Shown: positions 16,862-25,260 of the stretch, in pieces
Layout of the letters: every line of letters starts with the position of its first letter
How positions within the stretch are numbered: position 1 is the stretch's first letter
DNA from: Nitrosomonadaceae bacterium
GTDB taxonomy: Bacteria > Pseudomonadota > Gammaproteobacteria > Burkholderiales > Nitrosomonadaceae
Length of the DNA: 33,464 nucleotides
Direction of reading: 5' to 3'
NCBI GenBank assembly: GCA_919902515.1
Contig: CAKKRD010000052.1
Coordinates: 1 to 33,464 of the forward strand
Notes under the pieces: generated by a model
Told to the model about the DNA's origin: nothing
Databases searched by the model: none
What the model saw: the letters and a program-made list of their open reading frames with translations, nothing else
Made by a program: the position numbers and the translations under genes

Positions 16862-18294
16862 CCGACACTCCCTTCGAGCTTGAAGCCGAGCAGTTTGGTC
16901 GCTTCGACTGCAAACTCCATCGGTAACTGTTGAAACACATCTTTACAGAATCCGTTGATGATCATCGATACCGCTTCCTCGTTGCCAATACCACGCTGCG
17001 CGAAATAGAACAGTTGATCCTCACCGATTTTCGATGTCGATGCCTCATGCTCGACGATGGCGCTGTTATTGCGCACCTGAATATAGGGGAAAGTGCTGGC
17101 ACTGCACTGATCGCCGATCAGCATCGAGTCGCATTGCGAATAATTGCGTGCACCGGCGGCGGTCGGTGCAATCCTGACCAGCCCGCGGTAGCTGTTGTTG
17201 GAATGGCCGGCCGAGATACCTTTGCTGACGATGGTGCTGCGCGTATTCTTGCCAATGTGAATCATTTTGGTGCCGGTGTCGGCTTGCTGATGATTGTTGG
17301 TAACCGCAACCGAATAGAATTCGCCAACCGAGTTATCGCCCTGCAGCACGCAGGAAGGATACTTCCAGGTGATCGCCGAACCGGTCTCTACCTGGGTCCA
17401 CGAAATGCGCGAGTTAACGCCTTTGGCAAGCCCGCGTTTGGTAACAAAATTGAAAATGCCGCCAACGCCGTTTTCGTCACCCGCGTACCAGTTCTGTACG
17501 GTTGAATACTTGATGTCAGCGTTGTCGAGCGCGATCAGTTCGACCACTGCCGCGTGCAGTTGATTGGTATCGAACCTGGGTGCGGTGCAGCCTTCAAGAT
17601 AGGAGACCGACGCCCCTTCCTCGGCAATGATCAGGGTGCGTTCGAACTGCCCCGATGCCTCGGTGTTGATGCGAAAGTAGGTCGACAGGTCCATCGGACA
17701 TTTGACCCCCTTCGGGATGAAACAGAACGAACCGTCGGTGAATACCGCCGAGTTGAGCGTGGCATAATAATTATCCCCGACCGGTACCACGGTGCCGAGG
17801 TACTGTTTCACCAGATCGGGATGCGTATGTACGGCCTCCGAAATTGAACCGAAAATGATACCGACCTCGGCCAGTTTCTGCTTGTAGGTAGTCGCCACTG
17901 ATACGCTGTCGAAAATTACATCCACCGCAACACCGGCAAGCGCTGCTCTCTCGTGCATCGGCACACCGAGCTTCTCGAAGGTACGCAACAACTCCGGATC
18001 GACCTCATCCATGCTGCCCAATTTTTTCCTCGGCTTTGGTGCAGAGTAGTAGCTGATCGCCTGGAAATCAATCTTCGGATATTTGACGTTCGGCCATTGC
18101 GGCTCTTTCATCGTGAGCCATTTCTGATAAGCCTTGAGGCGAAACTCGAGCAACCACTCGGGTTCATTTTTCTTGGCCGAGATCATCCGGATGGTATCTT
18201 CGTTAAGTCCTTTCGGCGCAACATCAGACTCGATTTCGGTAACGAAACCGTGCTTGTAAGGCTGGTTGACCAGATTCTGCAGTACCGCACTCAT
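16858..18294 (-). CDS. sufB: SufB, Fe-S scaffold subunit
   Basis: 478 residues. The family's strongly conserved blocks are present: [41 protein letters not shown] and [50 protein letters not shown] and [14 protein letters not shown] follow. The Cys in QCDSML (equivalent to E. coli C405) and the Glu and His residues of the C-terminal region form the cluster assembly site. SufB receives persulfide sulfur from SufS via SufU or SufE. The start is about 78 bp from the end of sufA, and this gap was not seen to hold a separate promoter. Confidence 0.97.
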   Translation of the reverse strand: MSAVLQNLVNQPYKHGFVTEIESDVAPKGLNEDTIRMISAKKNEPEWLLEFRLKAYQKWLTMKEPQWPNVKYPKIDFQAISYYSAPKPRKKLGSMDEVDPELLRTFEKLGVPMHERAALAGVAVDVIFDSVSVATTYKQKLAEVGIIFGSISEAVHTHPDLVKQYLGTVVPVGDNYYATLNSAVFTDGSFCFIPKGVKCPMDLSTYFRINTEASGQFERTLIIAEEGASVSYLEGCTAPRFDTNQLHAAVVELIALDNADIKYSTVQNWYAGDENGVGGIFNFVTKRGLAKGVNSRISWTQVETGSAITWKYPSCVLQGDNSVGEFYSVAVTNNHQQADTGTKMIHIGKNTRSTIVSKGISAGHSNNSYRGLVRIAPTAAGARNYSQCDSMLIGDQCSASTFPYIQVRNNSAIVEHEASTSKIGEDQLFYFAQRGIGNEEAVSMIINGFCKDVFQQLPMEFAVEATKLLGFKLEGSVG

Positions 18295-18372
18295 TCAGCT
18301 TGCTCCAATATCATCCGCTCCCAAGAAAAGTCTTTGAGTTACTTATCCGAAATTTCTTCCTGGCCGTTTTAA

Positions 18373-18714
18373 TCAAATCTCAATTGATTCCTTCAGACTG
18401 AAACTCTCGCCACAGCCGCACGTGTTATCAACATTGGGATTGTCGAACTTGAATGTGGCGTTGAGTCCTTCCCTGACGAAATCAATACACGAACCATCGA
18501 GGAATGGCAGATTACCGGCGTCAATCACTACCTGGGCGTCATGCGACTCGAACAACTGATCATTCGCCCGCACCTCATCGGCATAGTCAAATGTGTAGGC
18601 AAAACCGGAACAACCCACCTTCTTCACGCCGATCCGCAGGGCCAATCCCTTACCACGCTTCTCAAGCTGCTTCTGGATCTGTCTTGCCGCACTTTCGGTC
18701 AATGTTATTGCCAT
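18373..18714 (-). CDS. sufA: A-type Fe-S carrier (SufA/IscA/ErpA family)
   Basis: 113 residues of the HesB/IscA fold. The three ligand cysteines lie exactly where expected: C35 in VGCSGFAY, and C99 and C101 in NTCGCGESF. A-type carriers pass [2Fe-2S] or [4Fe-4S] clusters from the scaffold to targets. Its position between iscR and sufB argues for the SufA role; sequence alone does not separate SufA from IscA. The motif CGCGESFS and the total length are typical. Confidence 0.93.
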   Translation of the reverse strand: MAITLTESAARQIQKQLEKRGKGLALRIGVKKVGCSGFAYTFDYADEVRANDQLFESHDAQVVIDAGNLPFLDGSCIDFVREGLNATFKFDNPNVDNTCGCGESFSLKESIEI

Positions 18715-18778
18715 CGCTATTCTCCATCTGCCACTTTGTTAATCGTGACTGCAACAGAGGTATGTCATTGCGCCGGGA

Positions 18779-19261
18779 TCATACTGAAACCGCAATATGG
18801 CCACCCTCGGGCATGACCTTACGCATATCCAGCATTTGCACCGCGCCGCCCTGCCGCGCTTTCTGGTCATCAACCAACTGTTTCAGCGTTACCGCGCCAA
18901 GGTGATCGAAAATTAGATCATTAAGCTTTATCCACAAGTCGTGAGTCAGGCATTTCCTGTCATCAAGGCAGTTTTCCTTTCCGCTGCATTGAGTCGAATC
19001 GATCGGCTCATCTACGGCAAGGATAATTTCGGCAACCGTCATCTGCCCCATGTCCTTGGCAAGACAATAGCCCCCACCCGGACCGCGCACACTGCCAACC
19101 AGCGCGCGTTGGCGCAGCTTGGCGAATAATTGCTCAAGATAAGACAGCGAGATTTGCTGACGCTGGCTAATCCCGGCGAGCGTCACCGGCCCGGTGCCCT
19201 GCTGCATTGCGATATCCAGCAATGCCGTCACTGCAAACCGTCCTTTGGTTGTGAGCCTCAC
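18779..19261 (-). CDS. iscR: IscR-type Rrf2 transcriptional regulator
   Basis: 160 residues starting with GTG at 19261, behind AAGGAG at a 6-nt spacing; the protein then begins MRLTTKGRFAVTALLDIA, the standard IscR start. A winged helix occupies residues 1-65 (LSYLEQLFAKLR recognition region, VRGPGGGY wing). The [2Fe-2S] ligands C92, C98, C104 and H107 are all present at E. coli numbering (CSGKENC, then DDRKC, then LTH). Holo-IscR typically represses iscR and its downstream operon at type-1 sites; two such sites lie upstream of this gene. It is the first gene of the SUF operon, so it is likely the cluster-sensing feedback regulator of the pathway. Confidence 0.95.
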   Translation of the reverse strand: MRLTTKGRFAVTALLDIAMQQGTGPVTLAGISQRQQISLSYLEQLFAKLRQRALVGSVRGPGGGYCLAKDMGQMTVAEIILAVDEPIDSTQCSGKENCLDDRKCLTHDLWIKLNDLIFDHLGAVTLKQLVDDQKARQGGAVQMLDMRKVMPEGGHIAVSV

Positions 19262-19320
19262 GATGAACTCCTTTTATTAATCAATTGGATGAATCTATTA
19301 AAACAGGGTTAACACAGTCA

Positions 19321-19345
19321 ATAGATGACTAATTTTGTCAACTAT
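19321..19345. promoter_or_regulatory. IscR type-1-like operator, proximal copy
   Basis: A 25-bp site starts ATAGATGACTA and ends GTCAACTAT, fitting the E. coli type-1 pattern ATASYTGACT...AGTCAACTAT in length and both half-sites, with the left arm less perfect. It contains a minus-strand TTGACA and touches a TTGACT (19316-19321), either of which may serve as the -35 element of iscR. A clear -10 was not found. Binding is inferred from the pattern. Confidence 0.75.
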
Positions 19346-19348
19346 ATG

Positions 19349-19373
19349 ATAGTTGATAGATTCAGTCAACTAT
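19349..19373. promoter_or_regulatory. IscR type-1-like operator, distal copy
   Basis: A 25-bp site with perfect 8-bp arms, ATAGTTGA and TCAACTAT, separated by 9 bp. It starts 28 bp beyond the start of the first site, so the two are on nearly the same face only if spacing is read as about 2.7 turns. Tandem sites upstream of iscR are also known in E. coli. Confidence 0.78.
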
Positions 19374-19539
19374 ATTTCAGGAATCATGAGGAAAATCAGT
19401 CGACCAGTCGCAGCAATGCACGTAAGCCACTTGGCTCTGTCCTTGCCTGCATCCAGTGTGTTTCGGGGGTATTACTGTCGATTAGACGTAAGGCGGCGAT
19501 CGCCTGATGACTGGGAAAGCCTGTTTGGCACCACCGCGG

Positions 19540-20157
19540 TCAGCGGCGACGAAGTCGCATATGGGTTTTGATCAGTTCTATTGCCTGATGACGAAACTGA
19601 TTGCCTTCTGTGTCTTTTACCCACATATGTAACAGGCCAATGAAAAATAAATGGGTATCCATGGTTAATTGGGCGGGATCATGTGCAGCGTGTAACTGCC
19701 CCTGAATATTTGCTCGCTCATAAACCAGCCGTAATTTCCCTGCGATACCGGAACAGTTCGACAAAATCTGCTGTAAGACAGCAGCGAATTCATCTACATA
19801 TTCACATTTGATCATCATGATTTCGTAAATCTGCCGTGTCTCAGCGCTGTCATTCAACATTTGTATGGTGGCGCACAGAAAATCTTCTATCTGAGTAAGC
19901 GGATCTTCGGAGCCTTCAACCAGCAAGGTATCGTCCATGCGGTCTATCAGTGGCAGAAACACCTGTTCGCGCATGGCGTGGAACAAATCAATCTTGTTGT
20001 CAAAGTGCCAATAAACCGCCCCGCGCGTAACCCCGGCCTGAGCAGCAATATGCTCCATGGTGGTACGACTAACACCGCGTACCAGAAATACCTCACGCGC
20101 TGCGTGAATGATGCGTTGCCGGGTTAACTCGGCATCTTCTTTAGTTTTACGCACCAT
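19540..20157 (-). CDS. TetR/AcrR-family repressor of the divergent RND efflux operon
   Basis: 205 residues. The N-terminal helix-turn-helix is in the region TRQRIIHAAREVF to AGVTRGAVYWHFDNKIDLF, the classic AcrR/TtgR/MexZ pattern (about residues 12-58). The C-terminal ligand-binding helices resemble AcrR (EFLCATIQMLND-like region, RQIYEIMMIKCEY). It is transcribed divergently from the adaptor gene across a 148-bp AT-rich intergenic region. That region carries an AcrR-operator-like palindrome and direct repeats. It is expected to repress the efflux operon and itself, releasing when a drug binds; the inducer is unknown. Confidence 0.93.
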   Translation of the reverse strand: MVRKTKEDAELTRQRIIHAAREVFLVRGVSRTTMEHIAAQAGVTRGAVYWHFDNKIDLFHAMREQVFLPLIDRMDDTLLVEGSEDPLTQIEDFLCATIQMLNDSAETRQIYEIMMIKCEYVDEFAAVLQQILSNCSGIAGKLRLVYERANIQGQLHAAHDPAQLTMDTHLFFIGLLHMWVKDTEGNQFRHQAIELIKTHMRLRRR

Positions 20158-20195
20158 GATTACCGTGATTCCCTATATTTTTATTTACATGCACT

Positions 20196-20247
20196 ATTAC
20201 TAGTAGATATAATTATTTGAATATACCATTACTAGTATATATAATTT
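20196..20247. promoter_or_regulatory. Direct repeats in the TetR/RND intergenic region
   Basis: Two 20-bp copies start at 20196 and 20228 and read ATTACTAGTA followed by GATATAATTA or TATATAATTT, 18 of 20 identical. They lie 32 bp apart, about three helical turns. Each contains the palindrome TACTAGTA and a TATAAT-like hexamer, so they may be paired operators or overlapping divergent promoters. Confidence 0.6.
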
Positions 20248-20270
20248 ACATACATACAAGAATGTAGGCA
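20247..20270. promoter_or_regulatory. AcrR-like operator
   Basis: This 24-bp stretch begins TACATACAT and has GAATGTA on the other arm. It matches the known E. coli acrA operator (TACATACAT...GAATGTATGTA) at 19 of 24 positions by eye. It lies 35 bp upstream of the adaptor start codon, where repressor binding would block the efflux promoter or early elongation. Confidence 0.65.
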
Positions 20271-20305
20271 AATTATTTTGCGTACCGAACAGGGAGTGGG
20301 AGATA

Positions 20306-22033
20306 GTGGCCTTCGGTTTTAATCAAAGCAACCACCATACTTCACCGGCGGTTAACTACTTAAAGAGAACGGTCGTCGCGCTGACTATCAGCGTTGCCCT
20401 AGCAGCATGTGGCAGCAACGACCAGGCGTCCGGCCAGCCTCCTGCCGGGGTCGCCATGCCGGTAAGCGTGATCGAAGCGCAGCCCACCAGCGTACCGGTC
20501 AGTGCTGAAGCCGTTGCACAAACCGAAGGTGCCAAGGAAGTCGAAATACGTCCCCGTGTGGGCGGCATTCTGCTCAAGCGCTTGTATGAAGAAGGCGCTG
20601 CAGTAGCAGCAGGCCAGCCCATGTTTCTGATTGATCCGGTACCCTATCAAAATGCTCTGGCGCAGGCAAAAGCGCAACTCGCCGAGCAAAAAGCCCGGAT
20701 TGAACAAACCCGGCGTGAAGAAAATCGGCTGCAGGGATTATTGGCCACGCAGTCCATTAGTCAGCGTGAGTACGACAATGCCGTCTCTGATAATGCAGTC
20801 GCCAATGCTGCCCTGCAACAGGCTGAAGTGCGCGTACGCGACGCCGAGCTTAATCTCTCTTATGCAACCGTAACAGCGCCGGTGGGAGGAGTATCAGGCC
20901 GTTTTCAATTTTCCGAGGGTGCACTGGTGTCAGCCAACACCAGCTTACTCACAACGATTGTGCAGCTATCGCCAATCTGGGTGCGCTTCAGCTTTTCCGA
21001 TAATGAATTGGCGCGGTTCGGCGGGCATCTGACTGAACAGAACGTGCAGCAAGTGACCTTAATATTGCCGGATGGCTCGGAATACCAACAAAAAGGCCAA
21101 TTGAATTTTGCTGCCAGTCGGATTGACCCACTGCTGGGTACGCAGCAACTGCGCGCAACCTTTGAGAATGCTGATCAGCGCTTGCTGCCGGGGCAGTTTG
21201 TGCGTGTGCGTGTAACCACAGGCGAGCGCAGCGGCGTTTTTGTCGTGCCGCAAACCGCAGTAATGACGTCTGATCTGGGTCGATTCGTTTATGTGGTCAA
21301 TGAAAAGAATGCAGCAACCGTCAGGCCAGTGGTGGCCGGCAATTGGCTGGGTACGAATTGGGTGATTCTTGAAGGACTCAACGCGGGCGACAAGGTAATA
21401 ATCAATAATATTATCAAACTTCGTCCGGGCACAATCGTGTCGCCACAGACATCGGAGACAGCGCCAATACCAACACCGAAGGTAGCGCCGGTAGAAGTAC
21501 CGGAGACAACACCGATGAGAGCGCCGGAGGTGGCACCGGCACCAGTACCGGAAACAACAGCGACGAAAGCGCCTGAGGTAGCGCCGATACAAACACCTGC
21601 ACCTGCACCGGCACTGGCGCAGTCCCAGCCCGCCGCAAGAGCGCAGATCGCCAAGGATTATGCAGCTTATCAGAAGCGCCCAAAACGTAAATTTATCGGT
21701 GCTCATACGCAGGAGGCGCGCTTCGCCAGCTATGTCAAAGACTGGCGGTTCAAAATTGAGCAGCTCGAGAATCTGAATTATCCTGAAGCCGCCAAACGGA
21801 AGAAACTATACGGAACCGTGCAACTCACCGTTGGCATCAAGTCTGATGGCAGCCTGGAATCGATTGAAATCAATCGTCCCTCAGGAAATAAGATCCTGGA
21901 TGAAGCGGCGATACGCATTGCAAAGCTCGCCGGGCAGAATGGGTTTGCTCCTTTTCCGCCCGAGATCGGCCAGGATATCGACATCCTGCATATCACCCGT
22001 ACTTGGGTATTTAAGGAACCGCCAAGCGAATGA
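20306..22033 (+). CDS. RND periplasmic adaptor (AcrA/MexA family) fused to a TonB C-terminal domain
   Basis: 575 residues from a GTG at 20306 with AGGGAG upstream. The lipoprotein signal has the lipobox LAAC with Cys35. Residues about 45-385 are a standard membrane-fusion adaptor: EVEIRPRVGGILLKRLYEEGAAVAAGQ (lipoyl half), an alpha-helical hairpin (about 95-190), LNLSYATVTAPVGGVSGR, a beta-barrel, and the usual end DKVIINNIIKLRPG. A normal AcrA stops near here. This one continues with three 16-residue Pro-rich repeats (390-437), a basic linker, then a beta-proteobacterial TonB C-terminal domain (about 473-571: YVKDWRFKIEQLENLNYPEA, LYGTVQLTVGI, ILHITRTWVF). There is no TonB-type N-terminal helix. 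The frame is open without interruption. It heads the operon with the pump and outer-membrane factor. The function of the TonB part is unknown; peptidoglycan or outer-membrane contact is a guess. Confidence 0.93.
   Translation: MAFGFNQSNHHTSPAVNYLKRTVVALTISVALAACGSNDQASGQPPAGVAMPVSVIEAQPTSVPVSAEAVAQTEGAKEVEIRPRVGGILLKRLYEEGAAVAAGQPMFLIDPVPYQNALAQAKAQLAEQKARIEQTRREENRLQGLLATQSISQREYDNAVSDNAVANAALQQAEVRVRDAELNLSYATVTAPVGGVSGRFQFSEGALVSANTSLLTTIVQLSPIWVRFSFSDNELARFGGHLTEQNVQQVTLILPDGSEYQQKGQLNFAASRIDPLLGTQQLRATFENADQRLLPGQFVRVRVTTGERSGVFVVPQTAVMTSDLGRFVYVVNEKNAATVRPVVAGNWLGTNWVILEGLNAGDKVIINNIIKLRPGTIVSPQTSETAPIPTPKVAPVEVPETTPMRAPEVAPAPVPETTATKAPEVAPIQTPAPAPALAQSQPAARAQIAKDYAAYQKRPKRKFIGAHTQEARFASYVKDWRFKIEQLENLNYPEAAKRKKLYGTVQLTVGIKSDGSLESIEINRPSGNKILDEAAIRIAKLAGQNGFAPFPPEIGQDIDILHITRTWVFKEPPSE
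21473..21616 (+). repeat. 3 x 48-bp repeat encoding the Pro-rich linker
   Basis: Three in-frame 16-residue units occupy residues 390-405, 406-421 and 422-437. The second and third begin APEVAP, the first TPKVAP; the first two share the core VPETT. The repeat links the adaptor to the TonB domain and resembles the Pro-rich periplasm-spanning segment of TonB. Copy number could vary by slippage. Confidence 0.8.
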
Positions 22034-22146
22034 TCATGCCGGTTGCAGATTGCACAATCGCCAAACACTGCTGAAATGATCGCTGATCATTGCGCGCAAG
22101 TTGAATTGATCAGCGCTGCCCTAGGTAAGCATAAGTGGGAAGTCGC

Positions 22147-25100
22147 ATGACCAGATTTTTTATTACCCGGCCGATTTTTGCATCGGTCTTATCAATGATC
22201 ATCGTTCTGGCGGGTCTGGCCGCCGCGATGCAGTTGCCTATCGCACAATATCCGCAAATTGCGCCCCCCACTGTGGTAGTGACTGCCACCTTCCCTGGAG
22301 CCAGCGCAGAAACTCTCGCAAAAACCGTCGCCGCCCCCATCGAGGAGCAACTAAGCGGCATCGAAGGCTTGCTCTATTTCGACTCCAGCGCGGATTCAAG
22401 CGGCACGTTGACCATCACGGCTACGTTTGAAATTGGCACTGAGATCGATCAAGCCACTTTTAATGTGAGCAACCGTCTCAACATCGCGTTGCCACGTTTG
22501 CCGGATGAAGTTCGACGTACCGGTATCGTGGTGCAGAAACGTTCAAATGATATTTTGCTGGTGGTGATGCTGACCTCCAAAGACCGGAAATATAACCCGC
22601 TTTTTCTGAGCAATTACGTCACGCTCAACGTGCTGGACGAATTAAAGCGCACCAAAGGCGTCGGCGAAGCGCGGATTTTTGGTGCGCAGGACTACTCCAT
22701 GCGCATCTGGCTGCGCCCTGATCGCATGGCGCAGCTAGGTATCACCACCAGTGATATTGCGGCTGCCATCCGGACGCAGAATGCACAATACGCCGCCGGC
22801 AAGATTGGCCAGGAGCCGGCACCGGCTGATCAGCAACTGGTTTATACCGTTACGGCCGAGGGCCGCCTGCTCGAACCCGAGCAATTCGGCAACATCATCC
22901 TGCGCGCCGAAGGCCCGCGCGGGGCGCTGTATCTCAAAGACGTGGCACGGATTGAACTCGGCTCGCAAGACTACAACATCCGCACTGCATTGAATGGCGA
23001 GCCGGGTGTCGGCATTCCCATTTATTTGCAGATCGGAGCGAATGCCCTGGACACCGCGCATGCGATCAAAACGAAAATGGAGGAATTGAAACAACGTTTC
23101 CCGGAGGGGATTGATTATGAAATACCTTACGACACCAGTGATTTCGTCAAGGCTTCGATCTGGGAAGTAGTCAAGACGCTGGGTGAAGCGATGCTCTTGG
23201 TGATCCTGGTGGTGTTTGTGTTTCTGCAGAGTTGGCGTGCGACGTTAATCCCGATTATCGCAGTGCCTATTTCGCTCATCGGTACTTTTGCCGGTTTGTG
23301 GATGCTGGATTTTTCCATCAATACCCTGACACTTTTTGCCATGGTGCTATCCATCGGCATTGTGGTGGATGATGCAATTGTCGTGCTGGAAAACATAGAG
23401 CGGTTAATGGCGGAAGAAAAACTCTCTCCGGTCAACGCGGCAATTAAAGCCATGCAGCAGGTGTCGGGGGCAGTTGTTGCCATGACATTAGTGCTGGTTG
23501 CGGTATTTCTGCCGGTCGCTTTCCTAGGCGGCATCGCCGGTGAGTTATACCGCCAGTTTGCCGTAACAGTGGCTGTAGCCGGGGTCATTTCCGGGGTAGT
23601 CGCGCTGACCCTGACCCCAGCCTTGTGCGCCCTGCTGCTGAAATCCGTCCATGGCAAGTCCCGGTTCTTCCAGCCTTTTAACCGAGGATTTGAGCGTACC
23701 AGGAAGTTTTATGTGGCTATGGTCAGCTTGACGTTGCGTCACACCATTATTGGCGCGATAGCATTCGCGGTAGTTATTGGCGGGGTGGCTTATTTGATTA
23801 AAACCATCCCCGGCAGCTTTGTCCCGCCCGAAGACCAAGGCTATGTCGTGACCGCGATTATCATGCCCGATGGCGCAACACTAAGCCGCACCGTTAAAAC
23901 TACCGACTCAATCCGCGCCGCTATGGCAGAAGATCCTGCGGTAGCTTTTCAATTTGCAGTGAATGGATTTGATCTCATTGGCGGCGGCAACAAAACCAAC
24001 GCAGCGACCATGTTTGTGCGCATGACCGACTGGTCTGAACGCACGGTGACCGCGGATGATATCGTCAAGAAACTGTTTGGTATCGGCATGATGCAGCCGG
24101 ATGGCCTGGCCATTGCTTTCAATCCACCGGCAATCCGCGGATTGGGGAATGCCGGCGGCTTCGAAGTCTACGTGCAAAGCCGGGCAGATTCCGATCCGCT
24201 GCGTTTAGCCAGCGTGGTCAATGACTTCATCGCTGCATTGAAGCAGGAACCGCGTCTGACCGGCATTAATACCTTTTTCCGCCCGACTGTGCCGCAATTA
24301 TTTGTCGAAGTGGATGAAGCCAAGGCAATTTCGCAAGGCGTCGCCGTCGCCGATATCTACGCTACCTTGCAAAGCACGATGGGCTCACTCTACATCAATG
24401 ATTTCAACCGCTCCGGACGCACCTATCGCGTGCAGTTGCAGGCCGAATCGGAATACCGCATGAAGCCGGAGGATCTGGGCAGGGTTTATGTGCGCGCTCA
24501 ATCTGGGGCGATGGTGCCTTTATCAGCCTTGAGCACAGTGAGCAATATCGTGGGCGCGGAGCAACTGGACCGCTATAACGGCTTGCTAGCGGCGAAGATA
24601 TTCGGTGGCGGCGCTAGCGGCGTGAGTTCGGGTGATGCCATTGCAATGGTAGAAGAGATCGCTGCGCAAAACTTGCCTGCAGGCTACCAGATCGCCTGGA
24701 CTGGTCAGGCCTATCAGGAAAAACGCACCGGTTCTGCCGCAATTTTCGCCTTCAGCTTTGCCATCATTATGGTGTTCCTGATTCTGGCCGCGCAGTTTGA
24801 GACCTGGGTGTTACCGTTAGCCGTCATCATGGCGGTGCCATTCGCGATTGCCGGTGCATTGCTGGCAATATTGCTGCGCGGCATGCCCAACGATATCTAC
24901 TTCCAGATCGGCCTGGTGACGCTGATCGGATTGGCGGCAAAGAACGCGATCCTGATTGTCGAATTTGCCAGCCAGAAAATGAAACAGGGCATGCCGGTTG
25001 CCCAGGCAGCAATCGAAGCGGCGCAGCTACGCTTCCGCCCGATCGTAATGACCTCGATGGCGTTTGTTCTGGGGGTGGTGCCGCTGGTGATCGCCACCGG

Positions 25101-25260
25101 TGCGGGTGCGGCTGCGCGCCGCTCGATGGGTACCGGGGTCTTTGGCGGCATGCTGCTGGCCACATTCGTCGCCACTATATTCGTCCCGCTGTTCTTCGCC
25201 TGGTTCACACGCAAGCACGTACAACAGCCGGCTGAAAAGGCAGCGGAGGAAACAGTATGA
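22147..25260 (+). CDS. RND multidrug efflux transporter, HAE1 family (AcrB/MexB-like)
   Basis: 1037 residues from the ATG at 22147; a GTG four codons upstream is less likely. It starts MTRFFITRPIFASVLSMII, the standard HAE1 N terminus. The proton-relay aspartates are D408 and D409 in GIVVDDAIVVLENIERL (TM4), and the TM10 lysine is K932 in GLAAKNAILIVEFA. FPGASAETLAKTVAAPIE and GSFVPPEDQGYVVTAI are recognisable porter-domain entries. Twelve membrane helices are expected, with two large periplasmic loops. It exchanges protons for drugs, working as a trimer with the adaptor and the outer-membrane factor encoded on either side. About 110 bp separate it from the adaptor gene. Substrates cannot be predicted. 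Confidence 0.96.
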   Translation: MTRFFITRPIFASVLSMIIVLAGLAAAMQLPIAQYPQIAPPTVVVTATFPGASAETLAKTVAAPIEEQLSGIEGLLYFDSSADSSGTLTITATFEIGTEIDQATFNVSNRLNIALPRLPDEVRRTGIVVQKRSNDILLVVMLTSKDRKYNPLFLSNYVTLNVLDELKRTKGVGEARIFGAQDYSMRIWLRPDRMAQLGITTSDIAAAIRTQNAQYAAGKIGQEPAPADQQLVYTVTAEGRLLEPEQFGNIILRAEGPRGALYLKDVARIELGSQDYNIRTALNGEPGVGIPIYLQIGANALDTAHAIKTKMEELKQRFPEGIDYEIPYDTSDFVKASIWEVVKTLGEAMLLVILVVFVFLQSWRATLIPIIAVPISLIGTFAGLWMLDFSINTLTLFAMVLSIGIVVDDAIVVLENIERLMAEEKLSPVNAAIKAMQQVSGAVVAMTLVLVAVFLPVAFLGGIAGELYRQFAVTVAVAGVISGVVALTLTPALCALLLKSVHGKSRFFQPFNRGFERTRKFYVAMVSLTLRHTIIGAIAFAVVIGGVAYLIKTIPGSFVPPEDQGYVVTAIIMPDGATLSRTVKTTDSIRAAMAEDPAVAFQFAVNGFDLIGGGNKTNAATMFVRMTDWSERTVTADDIVKKLFGIGMMQPDGLAIAFNPPAIRGLGNAGGFEVYVQSRADSDPLRLASVVNDFIAALKQEPRLTGINTFFRPTVPQLFVEVDEAKAISQGVAVADIYATLQSTMGSLYINDFNRSGRTYRVQLQAESEYRMKPEDLGRVYVRAQSGAMVPLSALSTVSNIVGAEQLDRYNGLLAAKIFGGGASGVSSGDAIAMVEEIAAQNLPAGYQIAWTGQAYQEKRTGSAAIFAFSFAIIMVFLILAAQFETWVLPLAVIMAVPFAIAGALLAILLRGMPNDIYFQIGLVTLIGLAAKNAILIVEFASQKMKQGMPVAQAAIEAAQLRFRPIVMTSMAFVLGVVPLVIATGAGAAARRSMGTGVFGGMLLATFVATIFVPLFFAWFTRKHVQQPAEKAAEETV

